A stretch of DNA of 64,000 bases from Gordonia insulae (GCF_003855095.1 NZ_CP033972.1:1178001-1242000); one strand, 5' to 3'. Numbered from the stretch's first letter, positions 1 through 8,876 are shown. Notes: generated by a model not told the origin, from the sequence alone. Numbers and translations are program-made.

Positions 1-810
1 CCGAAGACGATCGGATGCGATACCCGCATCATGGTCGCCTTGACGTGCAGGGAGAACATGACGCCGGTCTTGTACGCGTCTTCGATCTGCTCTTCGTAGA
101 ACTCGACGAGCGCCTTCTTGCTCATGAACATGCTGTCGATGACGTCGCCGTCGGTCAGCGAGACCTTCGGCTTGAGGACGCGTGTCTCGCCGCTCGCACC
201 GACCAGTTCCATCTTGACCTCGCGGTCGCCGTCGACCGTCATCGACTTCTCACCGTGATAGAAGTCGCCCTCTGTCATGTGGGCGACGTGCGTGCGCGAA
301 GCCATCGACCACGTGCCCATGCTGTGCGGGTGTTTGCGCGCGTAGGCCTTGACGGCCTTGGGGGCGCGACGATCGGAGTTGCCCTCACGCAGAACCGGAT
401 TCACCGCACTGCCGAGGCACTTGGTGTACCGATCCCGGATCTCCTTCTCCTCGTCGGTCTTGGGGCTCCCGGGGAAGTCCGGGATCGCGTAGCCCTTGCC
501 CTGGAGCTCCTTGATGGCCGCCAGCAATTGCGGCACGGAGGCGCTGATGTTCGGCAGCTTGATGATGTTGGTGTCGGGATCCTGCGTCAGCCGGCCCAGC
601 TCCGCGAGGTTGTCCGGCACACGCTGCTCCTCGGTCAGGTGGTCGGAGAACTCGGCGAGGATGCGCGCGGCGACGGAGATGTCACTGGTCTCGACGTTGA
701 TGTCGGCAGCATCCGCAAAAGCACGTATGACCGGTAGGAAGGCCTGCGTGGCGAGCATGGGCGCCTCGTCGGTCAGGGTGTAGATGATGGTCGGCTGCTT
801 CGCGTTCATG
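1..810 (-). CDS. icd: Isocitrate dehydrogenase, NADP-dependent, monomeric type (N-terminal part, cut by window edge)
   Basis: The leftward frame starts at the ATG complementary to 808-810 ([17 protein letters not shown]) and stays open to base 1, so about 270 of the roughly 740 residues usual for this family are present. The start [14 protein letters not shown], the later [17 protein letters not shown] and [14 protein letters not shown] are characteristic of the monomeric Idh2 class, which oxidatively decarboxylates isocitrate to 2-oxoglutarate with NADP in the cytosol. NSDRRAP lies in the substrate-binding region in the family. The cut at the 3' end is only the window border. Identification is firm; the C-terminal half is unseen. 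Confidence 0.93.
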
Positions 811-968
811 ACCCGCCTTTGTCTTCGATTGGTCTCGTAACATGTTCGGTTCGAGATTCTCGCCGACTACCAGTATTACGTCGGGCCTCTGTTCATGCCG
901 GACGATGGGTCCTACTCGCCGGTAACACTGGCCGGTAACCAGGCGTCCCGCGAGCTGTCGGCGCCGGG

Positions 969-2114
969 TCAGGACCGCCGTTCGTGGCCGATCCGCGCCG
1001 CCTGTCGTGTGAGGTGATCACGCTCGGCCACGTTCGTCGCCTCGACGGCGGCGTCGGCGTACAACCGGGCCGCCTCCCCACGGTCGCCCGCCTTCTCGTG
1101 CAGGTAGGCCGCGGCGGCCGTACGTCGTGGAACACCGGCGGGGACGCCCGACAACGCCGCGAGACCTGCGGCCGCACCATCGGCCTCGCCCACCGCGACG
1201 GCCCGGTTGAGTTGCACCACGGGACTGTCGGTGATCCGGAGCAGCTCGTCGTACCAGCCGACGATCTGCAGCCAGTCGGTTTCCGCAGCCTGAGGGGCGT
1301 CGGCATGCAAGGCGGCGATCGCGGCCTGCGCCTGGAACTCACCGAGCCGATCACGAGCCAGCGCGGCCTGCAGGATCTTCACGCCCTCGACGATGAGGGA
1401 AGTGTCCCAGCGCGAACGATCCTGCGCGGCCAGCGGGATCAACGTGCCGTCGGATCCGATCCGGGCGGGCCGGCGGGCATGGTGCAGCAGCATGAGAGCC
1501 AGCAGACCCGAGGTCTCCTCGTCATCCGTCCGCGACGCCAGCTGCCGGGTCAGCCGGATCGCCTCGGCGGCCAGGTCGATGTCGCCGGTGTAGCCCTCGT
1601 TGAACACGAGATACAGGACGCGTCGAACGGTCGCCGGGTCGCCGGGCTCGTCGAACCGCACGCCGCCGACCGTGCGCTTTGCCCGGCTGATGCGCTGGGC
1701 CATCGTGGCCTCCGGGACCAGATAGGCGTCGGCGATCTGCCGGGTCGTCAGGCCGCCGACCGCCCGCAGCGTGAGGGCAACCGCCGACGTCGCGGTCAAC
1801 GAGGGATGGGCGCAGAGGAAGAAGAGCTGGAGTGTGTCGTCGGAGTACTCGGTGACCCCGGGTGGCGGCTCGGCGTCGAGGCGCCGCTCCCTGTCCCGCC
1901 GCGCGACCTCGGAGCGGTGAGCGTCCAGGAACTTGCGCCACGCCACCGTCACCAACCACGCCTTGGCGTCGGCGGGCGGGCGGTCGGGCCAGATCACCGT
2001 GGCCTGTAGGAGTGCATCCTGGACGGCGTCCTCGGCAGTCGCGAAGTCGATCCCGCGATGCACGAGAACGCCGATGACCGCAGGAGTCAGCTCCCTGAGC
2101 AGCAGCTCGTCCAT
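969..2114 (-). CDS. ECF-type RNA polymerase sigma factor, ECF42-like (with C-terminal TPR-like extension)
   Basis: This 381-residue protein has sigma region 2 near the N-terminus (FATAEDAVQDALLQA, then DAKAWLVTVAWRKFLD) and region 4 at about 110-170 (LTLRAVGGLTTRQIADAYLVPEATMAQRISRAK). A long helical C-terminal domain follows (VLYLVFNEGY, LLALMLLHHARRPAR, VVQLNRAVAV). That long extension, and the DGPF/YCII gene immediately upstream, define the ECF42 group in known genomes. There is no anti-sigma gene; in the family the C-terminal domain itself is thought to control activity. It is 25 bases downstream of the DGPF gene, in one operon. A paralogous module lies at 28.9-30.5 kb. Confidence 0.9.
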   Translation of the reverse strand: MDELLLRELTPAVIGVLVHRGIDFATAEDAVQDALLQATVIWPDRPPADAKAWLVTVAWRKFLDAHRSEVARRDRERRLDAEPPPGVTEYSDDTLQLFFLCAHPSLTATSAVALTLRAVGGLTTRQIADAYLVPEATMAQRISRAKRTVGGVRFDEPGDPATVRRVLYLVFNEGYTGDIDLAAEAIRLTRQLASRTDDEETSGLLALMLLHHARRPARIGSDGTLIPLAAQDRSRWDTSLIVEGVKILQAALARDRLGEFQAQAAIAALHADAPQAAETDWLQIVGWYDELLRITDSPVVQLNRAVAVGEADGAAAGLAALSGVPAGVPRRTAAAAYLHEKAGDRGEAARLYADAAVEATNVAERDHLTRQAARIGHERRS

Positions 2115-2139
2115 TACCTGGTCCGGTCGGCCGGTCCGG

Positions 2140-2547
2140 TCACTCGGTGACCGTCGGCGGCGGTGCGGTCAGGAACGGCCGCACCTCCAACCATTCGTGA
2201 ATCGGCTCTCCGCCTGCACCGGGAGCCGCCGACAGTTCTGCGGCGAGCTCGAGTGCCCGTTCATAGGAGTCGACGTCGATCGCCATCCACCCGGCGATCA
2301 GGTCCTTGGTCTCTGCGAAGGGTCCGTCGGTGACCGGCGGTCTGCCCTCACCGTCGTATCGGACGAACGTGCCCTGCGCAGCGAGCGCCTGACTGTCGAC
2401 GAACTCTCCCGAGGCGACGAGCTTGGCCGCGAAATCGGACATGAACTGAAAGTGGTCCTGGACCTCCTGCGGGGTCCATTGATCCATCGGGGTGTCGGTC
2501 ACCGGGTCCGGACCTCCTCGGTAGTGCTTCAGGAGCAGGTATCTCAT
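2140..2547 (-). CDS. DGPF/YCII-domain protein, partner of ECF sigma factor
   Basis: A 135-residue YCII-related (DGPF) protein starting MRYLLLKHYRGGPD; the eponymous motif appears as VTDGPFAETKDL. The in-frame extension upstream was rejected because GGAGG lies 10 bases before this ATG. In YCII proteins a conserved His/Asp pair forms a possible catalytic site, but the cellular function in ECF42 operons is unknown. It is transcribed first in the operon, ahead of the sigma gene. A second DGPF gene in this window is at 28919-29242. Confidence 0.85.
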   Translation of the reverse strand: MRYLLLKHYRGGPDPVTDTPMDQWTPQEVQDHFQFMSDFAAKLVASGEFVDSQALAAQGTFVRYDGEGRPPVTDGPFAETKDLIAGWMAIDVDSYERALELAAELSAAPGAGGEPIHEWLEVRPFLTAPPPTVTE

Positions 2548-2598
2548 GATTGCTTCGCCTCCGTTTCGTGCGGCCGGTGTGGCCACATCTACCCCTGG

Positions 2599-2625
2599 GA
2601 CGCGGCCGTCGGGGCGATCTCGACA
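2599..2625 (-). promoter_or_regulatory. Candidate ECF42 promoter for the DGPF-sigma operon
   Basis: Read leftward, TGTCGA (complement of 2620-2625) is followed by 17 bases and CGTC (complement of 2599-2602). This fits the published ECF42 pattern of a TGTCGA -35 and a CGA/TC-like -10. It sits about 50 bases before the DGPF start. The same arrangement precedes the second module at 28838-28864, which suggests autoregulation. Confidence 0.55.
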
Positions 2626-2793
2626 TCGTCGCGGTAAATCGCGGGATATCGCGACAGGATGCCGCCTGAGGATCGGGATTCAGACGAGTCGACGCGGACC
2701 TGGCACGCAGGACCAAATGCCCACTCGACTCGTGACCTTGGGCCTCTCTTTGCGGCCAGGGGAGCACTTCGGCTCGGCAGCGGGTGGGTCAAA

Positions 2794-2829
2794 TTGACAA
2801 TCACAAATACTGAATGCATTGTGATGCAT
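2794..2829 (+). promoter_or_regulatory. lsr2 upstream region: TTGACA and paired ATGCAT palindromes
   Basis: The 438-base gap between the divergent DGPF gene and lsr2 contains one clearly AT-rich patch. A perfect TTGACA (-35 type) lies at 2794-2799. ATGCAT occurs at 2814-2819 and again at 2824-2829, exactly 10 bases apart, making an inverted repeat with TGTG between. The -10 (CATTGT at 2817-2822, 17-base spacing) is weak. If used, the leader to lsr2 is about 155 bases and GC-rich. Lsr2 prefers AT-rich DNA, so autoregulation here is an inference. Nothing else was recognised in the gap apart from the ECF promoter. Confidence 0.4.
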
Positions 2830-2985
2830 ATCGGGCTGTGGGGGCCGGCCTGCCGGGGGGGTTCTGCAGGCATGCCGGAACCGGCACGACCGACCTCGTC
2901 AGTGGCGGCGCACCCGTGGCGCGCACGCGCGGGGCGAACGTGCGGACGGCTCGCCGCTGAAGCAGCAGAGCAAGGAGAGTCGACC

Positions 2986-3339
2986 ATGGCACGAGTGCAG
3001 CACGTCGAGATCATCGATGATCTCGACGGCGAACCCATCGACGTGGCGGACGTGCACACCGTCGAAGTGGAGATCACTCTGCCCGGGCGCCGCCCGGCGC
3101 GCTACCGACTCGATCTCCGGGCCGACAGTCTCGCCGAGTTCGAGAAGGACATCGGCAGATACCTGACGCGCACCGAGTCCGTATCGGACGTACACCAGAA
3201 CGTTCGATCGGATCAGCGAACCCGCTCGGGTCGCAGCACGCGCTCGGTTCGGAAATGGGCTCTCGCCAACGGCTATTCGGTGGCCACCCACGGTCGATTG
3301 CCGAACTCGATCGTGCGCGCGTTCGAGGCTGCGCACTGA
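2986..3339 (+). CDS. lsr2: Lsr2 family nucleoid-associated protein
   Basis: 117 residues. The N-terminal dimerisation domain has the Lsr2 pattern VEIIDDLDGEPID ... VEITL ... YRLDL, with EFEKDIGRYL as the helix. A basic linker (about 72-90) leads to the C-terminal DNA-binding domain VRKWALANGYSVATHGRLPNSIV. The start ATG at 2986 follows AAGGAGA. Lsr2 bridges AT-rich DNA and silences acquired genes. The AT-hook-like RGR tripeptide that inserts into the minor groove in M. tuberculosis Lsr2 reads HGR here (His102-Gly103-Arg104). This may weaken binding or mark a divergent paralog rather than the main Lsr2. Confidence 0.88.
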   Translation: MARVQHVEIIDDLDGEPIDVADVHTVEVEITLPGRRPARYRLDLRADSLAEFEKDIGRYLTRTESVSDVHQNVRSDQRTRSGRSTRSVRKWALANGYSVATHGRLPNSIVRAFEAAH

Positions 3340-3358
3340 CGCGGTGCTCCCGAAAGGG

Positions 3359-4993
3359 TCAGTCCGTCAAGGAGACCCGGGCCATCTGTATCAGTTTCCG
3401 GTCGTCGTCGGGCTGTTCGAACACCACGTGTGAGCTACGACCTCGCGTGCCCAGGGTGGCGATGGTGTTGCCGAACAGCGGATGTCCGACGGGACGCCAG
3501 GACAAGGGCAACGCGGGCGAGCCGACACGTCGCGCCCACGCTCGCGTCAGTCGACCGGCGCGACGCGACCACGCATGCTTCAGCGCCGGTTTCACGTACG
3601 CGGGAACGTGATTGTGCACGGGGGAGCACACCAGCTGATGAACTGCGGTGTCGCCGTCTCCGGCATGGTCGACGCGTGCGACGTAACTGTGGTGGACGTC
3701 GCCGGACAGCACGCTGATGGTTGCGGGCGCCGATACCCCTCCGCGCGAGGCGACGCCGATGATCAGCTCACTCAGCCGTCGAAACGACTCCATGAACGCC
3801 GGCCAGTGCTCGAAATCGAAAGTCTGACGCACCTTTTCGGCCAACCGTCCGCGTACTCCGCTGCGGTTTCCGGCGACTTCGTTGACGGTCTGCAGATCGG
3901 CGAGGGCCGGCGGAAGCAGCCACGGCAGCGAGGAGCCCACCAGCAGGTGGTCGACCTCGTCGAGATCTTCGGTGAGCTGCGCTTCGAGCCAATCGAATTC
4001 CCGGTCGCTCAACATCTTCCGGACGTCACCCGCGAGAATCCGACCGTTCCGGGAATCCGCCATCACCAGTCGTGACCGCCCGAGGTCCCAGCGGTAGCTG
4101 AATCGCAGCCCCTTCTCGCCATCCTGGTCTGCATCCGCCCGGTCGGCCAGGTCGACAAGCAGCGGCCAGCAGTCACCGACATTCGCGCGGACCCGCCGAT
4201 AGTCCGGATCGTCGTCGAGCTCGGCCGGGCTGAGATTGCCCAGATGCTGGTAGACCCAGTAGGCACCGAGGCCCGCGCGGATTCGATCCCGCCACCACGG
4301 AATGCCGTCCATCTCCGCACGCCATGCCGCCGAGGTGTTCCAATCGTCGCGGATGTCGTGATCGTCGAAGATCATCGCGATCGACACGGTGGACATGAGC
4401 CAGCGGATTTCCGGATCCCCCCACGTGTGCCGGTAGAGGCCCTCGTACTCGGTGAAGCTCACGACCTCGTCCGGCGGACGTTTGGTGCGCGCCGAGCCCC
4501 GCCGACGGCCGGCCAGGTGACTCCGCGCCTCAGGGGTCAGTTCGTCGGCGTAGACCTGATCACCGAGGAGGACCACGGCGTCGGGATACTCGTCGACCGG
4601 GAGTTCGGTCAGGCGCTGGGCGTAGCAATCGAGCGCATCCACGCCGAGTTTGTCGTCGAGTGCCGGGTCACCGGTCTTCGGGTAGCGACATGACCCGAAT
4701 ACCAGCCGCAGCGTGTCGTCGCGCCCGGGCCCTCGAGTGCGGATGACGCTCGGCGGGAGCTGGGATTCGGATTCGGGCCACGCTCGCGATCCGTTGACGT
4801 GCACCTCGTATTCGTTGGTCGAATCCGGGGCGAGGCCGTCGACCACCACCAGCGCGTAATGGCATCCGCGGACCTCGAATGTGGAGGCGTGGCAACCCAA
4901 GACCTCGACGTCGGCACTCTTGTCGGTTTGCATCCAGACCGTTGCGGTGGTCTCACCGACATGGCGCAGGATCGGACCCAAAACGAGAGACAT
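3359..4993 (-). CDS. PhoD-like metallophosphatase (alkaline phosphatase D family)
   Basis: 544 residues. The phosphatase core has FGSCRYP (about 99-105), LLGDQVYADE (142-151) and FDDHDIRDDWN (209-219), the Asp/Asn/His metal ligands of the PhoD fold, and near the C-terminus LSGDVHHSYVARV. An N-terminal Ig-like domain (GPILRHVGETTATVWMQT) is also typical. Unlike classic secreted PhoD there is no Tat or Sec signal, so a cytosolic phosphodiesterase or phosphatase is likely. The substrate is not predictable. It converges on lsr2 with 19 bases between stops. Confidence 0.88.
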   Translation of the reverse strand: MSLVLGPILRHVGETTATVWMQTDKSADVEVLGCHASTFEVRGCHYALVVVDGLAPDSTNEYEVHVNGSRAWPESESQLPPSVIRTRGPGRDDTLRLVFGSCRYPKTGDPALDDKLGVDALDCYAQRLTELPVDEYPDAVVLLGDQVYADELTPEARSHLAGRRRGSARTKRPPDEVVSFTEYEGLYRHTWGDPEIRWLMSTVSIAMIFDDHDIRDDWNTSAAWRAEMDGIPWWRDRIRAGLGAYWVYQHLGNLSPAELDDDPDYRRVRANVGDCWPLLVDLADRADADQDGEKGLRFSYRWDLGRSRLVMADSRNGRILAGDVRKMLSDREFDWLEAQLTEDLDEVDHLLVGSSLPWLLPPALADLQTVNEVAGNRSGVRGRLAEKVRQTFDFEHWPAFMESFRRLSELIIGVASRGGVSAPATISVLSGDVHHSYVARVDHAGDGDTAVHQLVCSPVHNHVPAYVKPALKHAWSRRAGRLTRAWARRVGSPALPLSWRPVGHPLFGNTIATLGTRGRSSHVVFEQPDDDRKLIQMARVSLTD

Positions 4994-5053
4994 CAGATCA
5001 GCCTAGTGTTGCGAGGCGACAAGGCCTCGGACTCGGGCGCGTGCGGGGGCCGA

Positions 5054-6391
5054 TCAGCGGAACGGATCCACCGGGCGGACACCCAGTCGACGGAGTGGGG
5101 TGCCGAGCCGCCAATAGAGCAGTCCACCGAGCCCACGCGGAAAGAAGCTGGACGTCGTCGTGATCCGGGTGACGGGCGGTGGCCCGGACGTCTGCGCGTC
5201 GAGGCGGTGGTCGACGAAGGCGCTGCCCGGCCGGCCGCTGTCGGCGCGGAGTCGCAGGTGCGTGGACGGCACCGAGTCGACGACGGTCCACTCGGGGCCG
5301 AGCCGGTGGGAGAGGCGGTCCCAGGCGTCATCGGGCGACTCGTGCACCTCTGAGCTCGTCACCGTCACAAAGACAGCCTCGCCGGACCACGGCGGATCGG
5401 TCGGCAGGGGTTGTGCCGCGGAGACATCCGCCGCGGCATTCGTCCACGGCACTGTGCTGTCGCCACGCTGGACGCGATCCATGGTCGCGGCCAGCGCTTC
5501 CGGATAGGACAGCAGACCGCCCGGCGGCGGTGAGATCACGTCGTCGATGGCGTGATCTCGGCAGACCGCGTCGCATTCCAGCGATTCGATCAACGGGCGC
5601 GCGACCTTGCCGCGGATCGGCGTCACGAACCGTACCCAGCGGCTCGCGATCGTCGGGGTGAGGAATGGCACGACGACCATCTGCCGACGCGGTAGTCCGG
5701 CGACCTCCGCGTAGCCCTGCATCATGTCGCCGTACTCCAACACGTCCGGGCCGCCGATATCCCAGGTCCGCGACTCCGGCACATCGGCTGTCGCCGCCTC
5801 CACCAGGTAGTAGAGCGCATCGGCGACGGCGATCGGCTGAATCTTGTTGTGCACCCACCGCGGCGTCGTCATCGCAGGCAAACGCTCGGTGAGATGGCGG
5901 ATCAACTCGAACGATGCCGAGCCCGATCCGATGAGTGTGCCGGCCTGCAGGGCGACCGTCTCGATCTGTGAGTCGATCAAGATCTGACCGACCTCGGCTC
6001 GAGATGCCAGATGTTCGGACAGATCGGTCCCCTCGGGATGCAGGCCACCCAGGTAGACGATCCGGGACACCCCTGCCGACGTCGCCGCCGCCGCGACGTT
6101 CCGGGCCGAGCGACGTTCCTCCTCCGCGAAGTCGGCGTCGGTACTCATCGAATGCACGAGGTGATACACCACATCGATGCCGACGAAGGCGTCGTCGAGC
6201 GAATCGCGGTCGGACAGATCTCCGCGCACGACGTCGGCTCGATCGTCGGCCACCCAGGGAGCGTCGGCGAGCTTCGACGGGTTCCGTGCGAGCGCACGAA
6301 CGTGGTGCCCGCGCGCGAGCAACCGCGGCGCGAGTCGACCCCCGACATAGCCGGTCGCACCGGTGACGAGGCAATGCAGTGAGTCGTTCAC
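5054..6391 (-). CDS. SDR-type NAD(P)-binding protein with C-terminal DUF2867
   Basis: 445 residues. The N-terminus carries the extended-SDR dinucleotide motif CLVTGATGYVGGRLAPRLL, with later VVYHLVHSM. The C-terminal third contains the DUF2867 elements WDRLSHRLGPEW, LRLRADSGRPGSAFVDHRLD and FFPRGLGGLLYW. This fusion is widespread in actinobacteria and has no established reaction. Divergent from the kinase gene at 6459 with 67 bases between starts, so the two may share a control region. No membrane segment or signal is seen. Confidence 0.82.
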   Translation of the reverse strand: MNDSLHCLVTGATGYVGGRLAPRLLARGHHVRALARNPSKLADAPWVADDRADVVRGDLSDRDSLDDAFVGIDVVYHLVHSMSTDADFAEEERRSARNVAAAATSAGVSRIVYLGGLHPEGTDLSEHLASRAEVGQILIDSQIETVALQAGTLIGSGSASFELIRHLTERLPAMTTPRWVHNKIQPIAVADALYYLVEAATADVPESRTWDIGGPDVLEYGDMMQGYAEVAGLPRRQMVVVPFLTPTIASRWVRFVTPIRGKVARPLIESLECDAVCRDHAIDDVISPPPGGLLSYPEALAATMDRVQRGDSTVPWTNAAADVSAAQPLPTDPPWSGEAVFVTVTSSEVHESPDDAWDRLSHRLGPEWTVVDSVPSTHLRLRADSGRPGSAFVDHRLDAQTSGPPPVTRITTTSSFFPRGLGGLLYWRLGTPLRRLGVRPVDPFR

Positions 6392-6458
6392 ACCCCAAGC
6401 CTACGGATCGGCCGTCGGCGTATTCTCGTGTCGACGTCGGAGAGACAGGAGCGCAGTC

Positions 6459-7256
6459 GTGGACGCGATCTCGTATGTGATTGCCGGGTCCGAGGCCACC
6501 GGGGGAGCCGGAATCCAAGCGGACCTTCGGACATTTGCGCAGCTCGGCGTCTACGGCGTCGGCACCATCACCTGCATCGTCTCGTTCGACCCGAAGGCCG
6601 ACTGGGGACACCGGTTCGTCCCGGTGGACGCGCAGGTGATCGCCGACCAGATCGAGGCAGCGACCACTGCGCACGCCCCCGAGGTCGTCAAGATCGGCAT
6701 GCTGGGCACTCCGGAGACGATCAGCACCGTCGCCGAGCGGCTCCGCAGCCGGCCGTGGCGCCATGTCGTGGTGGATCCGGTGCTCATCTGCAAGGGTCAG
6801 GAACCCGGCGCCGCCCTGGACACCGACAACGCGTTGCGCGACGAAATCCTGCCGCTGGCCACGGTCGTCACACCGAACCTCTTCGAGGCGGCGACACTCG
6901 CCGGAGTGGACACCCTCGAGACCGAGGACGACCTCGCCGACGCCGCCCGCCGGATCGCCGCTCTGGGGCCGCAGGTGGTCGTCGTCAAGGGCGGTGTCGG
7001 ACTCGCCGGTGACGATGCGGTCGACGTCGTCTTCGACGGTCGCGAGACGTCGGTGCTGCGTACGCCGAAGATCGGGGACGAGCGGGTCTCCGGCGCAGGA
7101 TGCGTCTTCGCCGCGGCGGTGACGGCCGAACTCACGAAGGGTGCGGACGTGGTCGATGCGGTGCGCACGGCCAAGCAGTTCACGCATGACGGCATCGTCG
7201 GGCGCATCGGATCGAATGCACCGTTCGACGCCGTCTGGCCGCGGCCGGGCCGGTGA
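6459..7256 (+). CDS. PfkB-superfamily kinase, pyridoxal kinase / HMP(-P) kinase type
   Basis: 265 residues from the GTG at 6459, preceded by AGGAG; the longer in-frame extension lacks a ribosome site. SYVIAGSEATGGAGIQADLRTF is the ThiD/PdxK substrate-binding start, PEVVKIGMLGTPE and VVVDPVLICKGQ follow, and the anion-hole motif reads DERVSGAGCVFAAAV. These enzymes phosphorylate hydroxymethylpyrimidine or pyridoxal-type substrates with ATP. The usual ThiD anion-hole motif is HGTGCTFSAA; the SGAGC variant here resembles PdxK of Firmicutes, so I favour a pyridoxal/pyridoxine kinase. No thiamine or B6 genes are adjacent. Confidence 0.8.
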   Translation: MDAISYVIAGSEATGGAGIQADLRTFAQLGVYGVGTITCIVSFDPKADWGHRFVPVDAQVIADQIEAATTAHAPEVVKIGMLGTPETISTVAERLRSRPWRHVVVDPVLICKGQEPGAALDTDNALRDEILPLATVVTPNLFEAATLAGVDTLETEDDLADAARRIAALGPQVVVVKGGVGLAGDDAVDVVFDGRETSVLRTPKIGDERVSGAGCVFAAAVTAELTKGADVVDAVRTAKQFTHDGIVGRIGSNAPFDAVWPRPGR

Positions 7257-7274
7257 ACAGCATCAACGTGCACG

Positions 7275-7355
7275 TGGCACCTCGTGATGCCATTTTGAGC
7301 CAAACCTGAGCCAAGACACTTGCGGTGGCACCATAGTGGTGCCATGATGGCATCA
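7275..7355 (+). promoter_or_regulatory. Cluster of TGRTGCCA half-sites (candidate RHH operator) before and over the 7355 start
   Basis: Inverted half-sites are TGGCACCA (7326-7333) with TGGTGCCA (7337-7344), a perfect inverted repeat around TAG, then TGGCATCA (7348-7355), which runs into the start codon. Farther up is an imperfect pair, TGGCACCT (7275-7282) and TGATGCCA (7285-7292). No Shine-Dalgarno sequence is present because the palindrome occupies that place. Such tandem short half-sites are typical targets of ribbon-helix-helix proteins such as the one encoded directly downstream. Confidence 0.55.
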
Positions 7356-7879
7356 TGAACTTGAGCACCTACGTGAACAACCTCGGACGCGAGTTCGCCA
7401 CCCTCGCGGAGGCGGGCGGCGAGGAATCCCGGGAGTTGGTCGAACGCCTCAGCGGCTCACTCGAATCCGCGATCCGGATGACCCTGCTCGACGCACTGTC
7501 CGCGGCTACGGACGAGATCACTCTCGACCTCGCACCGGGATCCGTGGAGTTGCGATTGCGCGGGCGCGATCCGAACTTCGTGGTGACCGCGCCCGCACCC
7601 GAGCCGGCGCCCGACGCCTCGGCGGTCACGGAGGCGACGACCGCCGACCCCCTCGCACCGATCGCCGACGACGGCCCGAGCTCCCGGATCAACGTGCGTC
7701 TGCCGGAGCAGCTCAAAGCCGCTGTGGAGGACGCCGCGGCCAAGGAGGGCCGGTCGGTCAACGCATGGTTGGTACGTGCCGCCTCGTCGGCGCTGCAGAA
7801 GACCGACAGCGATCAGCGCCCCCGGCAGTCGGGCAGCGGACCTCTGACGCAGCAGAGCTTCAACGGCTGGGTTCGCTAG
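7355..7879 (+). CDS. Ribbon-helix-helix (Arc/HicB-antitoxin-like) DNA-binding protein
   Basis: 174 residues. The C-terminal part, about 108-150, reads RINVRLPEQLKAAVEDAAAKEGRSVNAWLVRAA, a clear RHH fold: a basic beta strand, helix A, the GRSVNAW turn and helix B. The N-terminal about 75 residues (YVNNLGREFATLAEAGGEE ... LDLAPGSVELRLRGRDPNFV) form a separate domain found with it in actinobacteria, joined by a Pro/Ala linker. It heads the operon with DUF4097 and the ABC exporter and probably autoregulates through the half-sites that overlap its start. Function as a true antitoxin is unlikely, as no toxin gene is near. Confidence 0.75.
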   Translation: MNLSTYVNNLGREFATLAEAGGEESRELVERLSGSLESAIRMTLLDALSAATDEITLDLAPGSVELRLRGRDPNFVVTAPAPEPAPDASAVTEATTADPLAPIADDGPSSRINVRLPEQLKAAVEDAAAKEGRSVNAWLVRAASSALQKTDSDQRPRQSGSGPLTQQSFNGWVR

Positions 7880-7950
7880 CCGGCAATCCCTTTCACCTAC
7901 ATCCCGCAACCTGCGGGAACGCTCCACCAACCCATCTCGAGGAGACACCC

Positions 7951-8795
7951 ATGCCAGAATTCGACACACCCCAACCGATTTCCGTCGCAGTGGAGCTCGG
8001 CGTCGGCAACGTCACGATCACCGCTACCGAACGCGCCGACACGCTGGTCGACATCGTGCCGAGCGATGATACGAACGACTCGGATGTGCAAGCCGCACAG
8101 CGAATCCGTGTCGACCACACGAATGGCGTGCTCACCGTCGGGGGCCGAGGTCACGCGTCTTCGACTTCTCACGCAAGACCCGGTCGGTCGACGTGACGAT
8201 CACCGTGCCCAGCGGCTCGTCCGTGACGGCCGCCGTCCAGTTGGGGAACTTCACCACCACGGGCCGGCTGGGGGATTGCCGGTTCTCGACATCCGCCGGG
8301 AACGTCGGCGTCGATCGGACCGGCCCGCTGCGGGTGGACACGTCCTTCGGCGACATCGCCGCGGAGGAGGTCGGCGGGAACGCCGAATTCCACACCGGCT
8401 CAGGCAACATCCGCATCGGCGAGGTCGACGGCTCCGCAGTCGTCAAGAACTCCAACGGCGACACCATGATCGACACGGTCACCGGCGACATCCGGGTGCG
8501 GTCGGCGAACGGCGCCATCGCGATCGACCGCACCTCAGCGAACGTGGAGGCGAAAACCTCCAACGGGAGCATCCGTCTCGGCGAGATCGTCCGGGGATCG
8601 GTCGAACTGGCGACCGGGATGGGAGATCTCGAGATCGGCATCGCCACGGGCACCGCAGCCCTACTCGAGGTGAGCACCAAGTTCGGGCAGGTGCGCAACC
8701 TGATGGATCCGACGCCCCGGCCCGAGGCATCCGACGAGACCGTCGAGGTGCATGCGCACACGTCGTTCGGCGGCATCACGATCCGCCGTTCCTGA
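7951..8795 (+). pseudogene. DUF4097 beta-strand repeat protein, interrupted by a frameshift at the G-run 8140-8144
   Basis: ATG 7951 (after GAGGAGAC) begins PEFDTPQPISVAVELGVGNVTITATE, a normal DUF4097 start, but the frame runs to a TGA at 8194 through non-homologous residues. The +1 frame continues the domain from about 8144: GPRSRVFDFSRKTRSVDVTITVP, then repeating strands such as GNIRIGEVDGSAVVKNSNGD and FGGITIRRS. Adding one G to the five-G run restores one 281-residue protein. A GTG overlapping the first stop (8193) could allow re-initiation, but the second piece would lack its first strands. DUF4097 proteins form a toastrack-like beta structure and often accompany ABC exporters. Confidence 0.75.
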
Positions 8796-8876
8796 TCCGC
8801 ATCGGCAACCAGAGGAAGTTCGGCACCCAGAGAGTTCGACACCCCGGAAAGATTCACTCCCAGAAAGGAAGACAGC

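Noticed and set aside
5328..7187. 619-codon leftward open frame over the SDR and kinase genes
   Set aside because: It overlaps both the SDR gene (other frame) and the rightward kinase; only those show family motifs.
7355..7879. HicAB toxin-antitoxin system
   Set aside because: Only an RHH domain like that of HicB-type antitoxins is present; no HicA-like toxin lies on either side.
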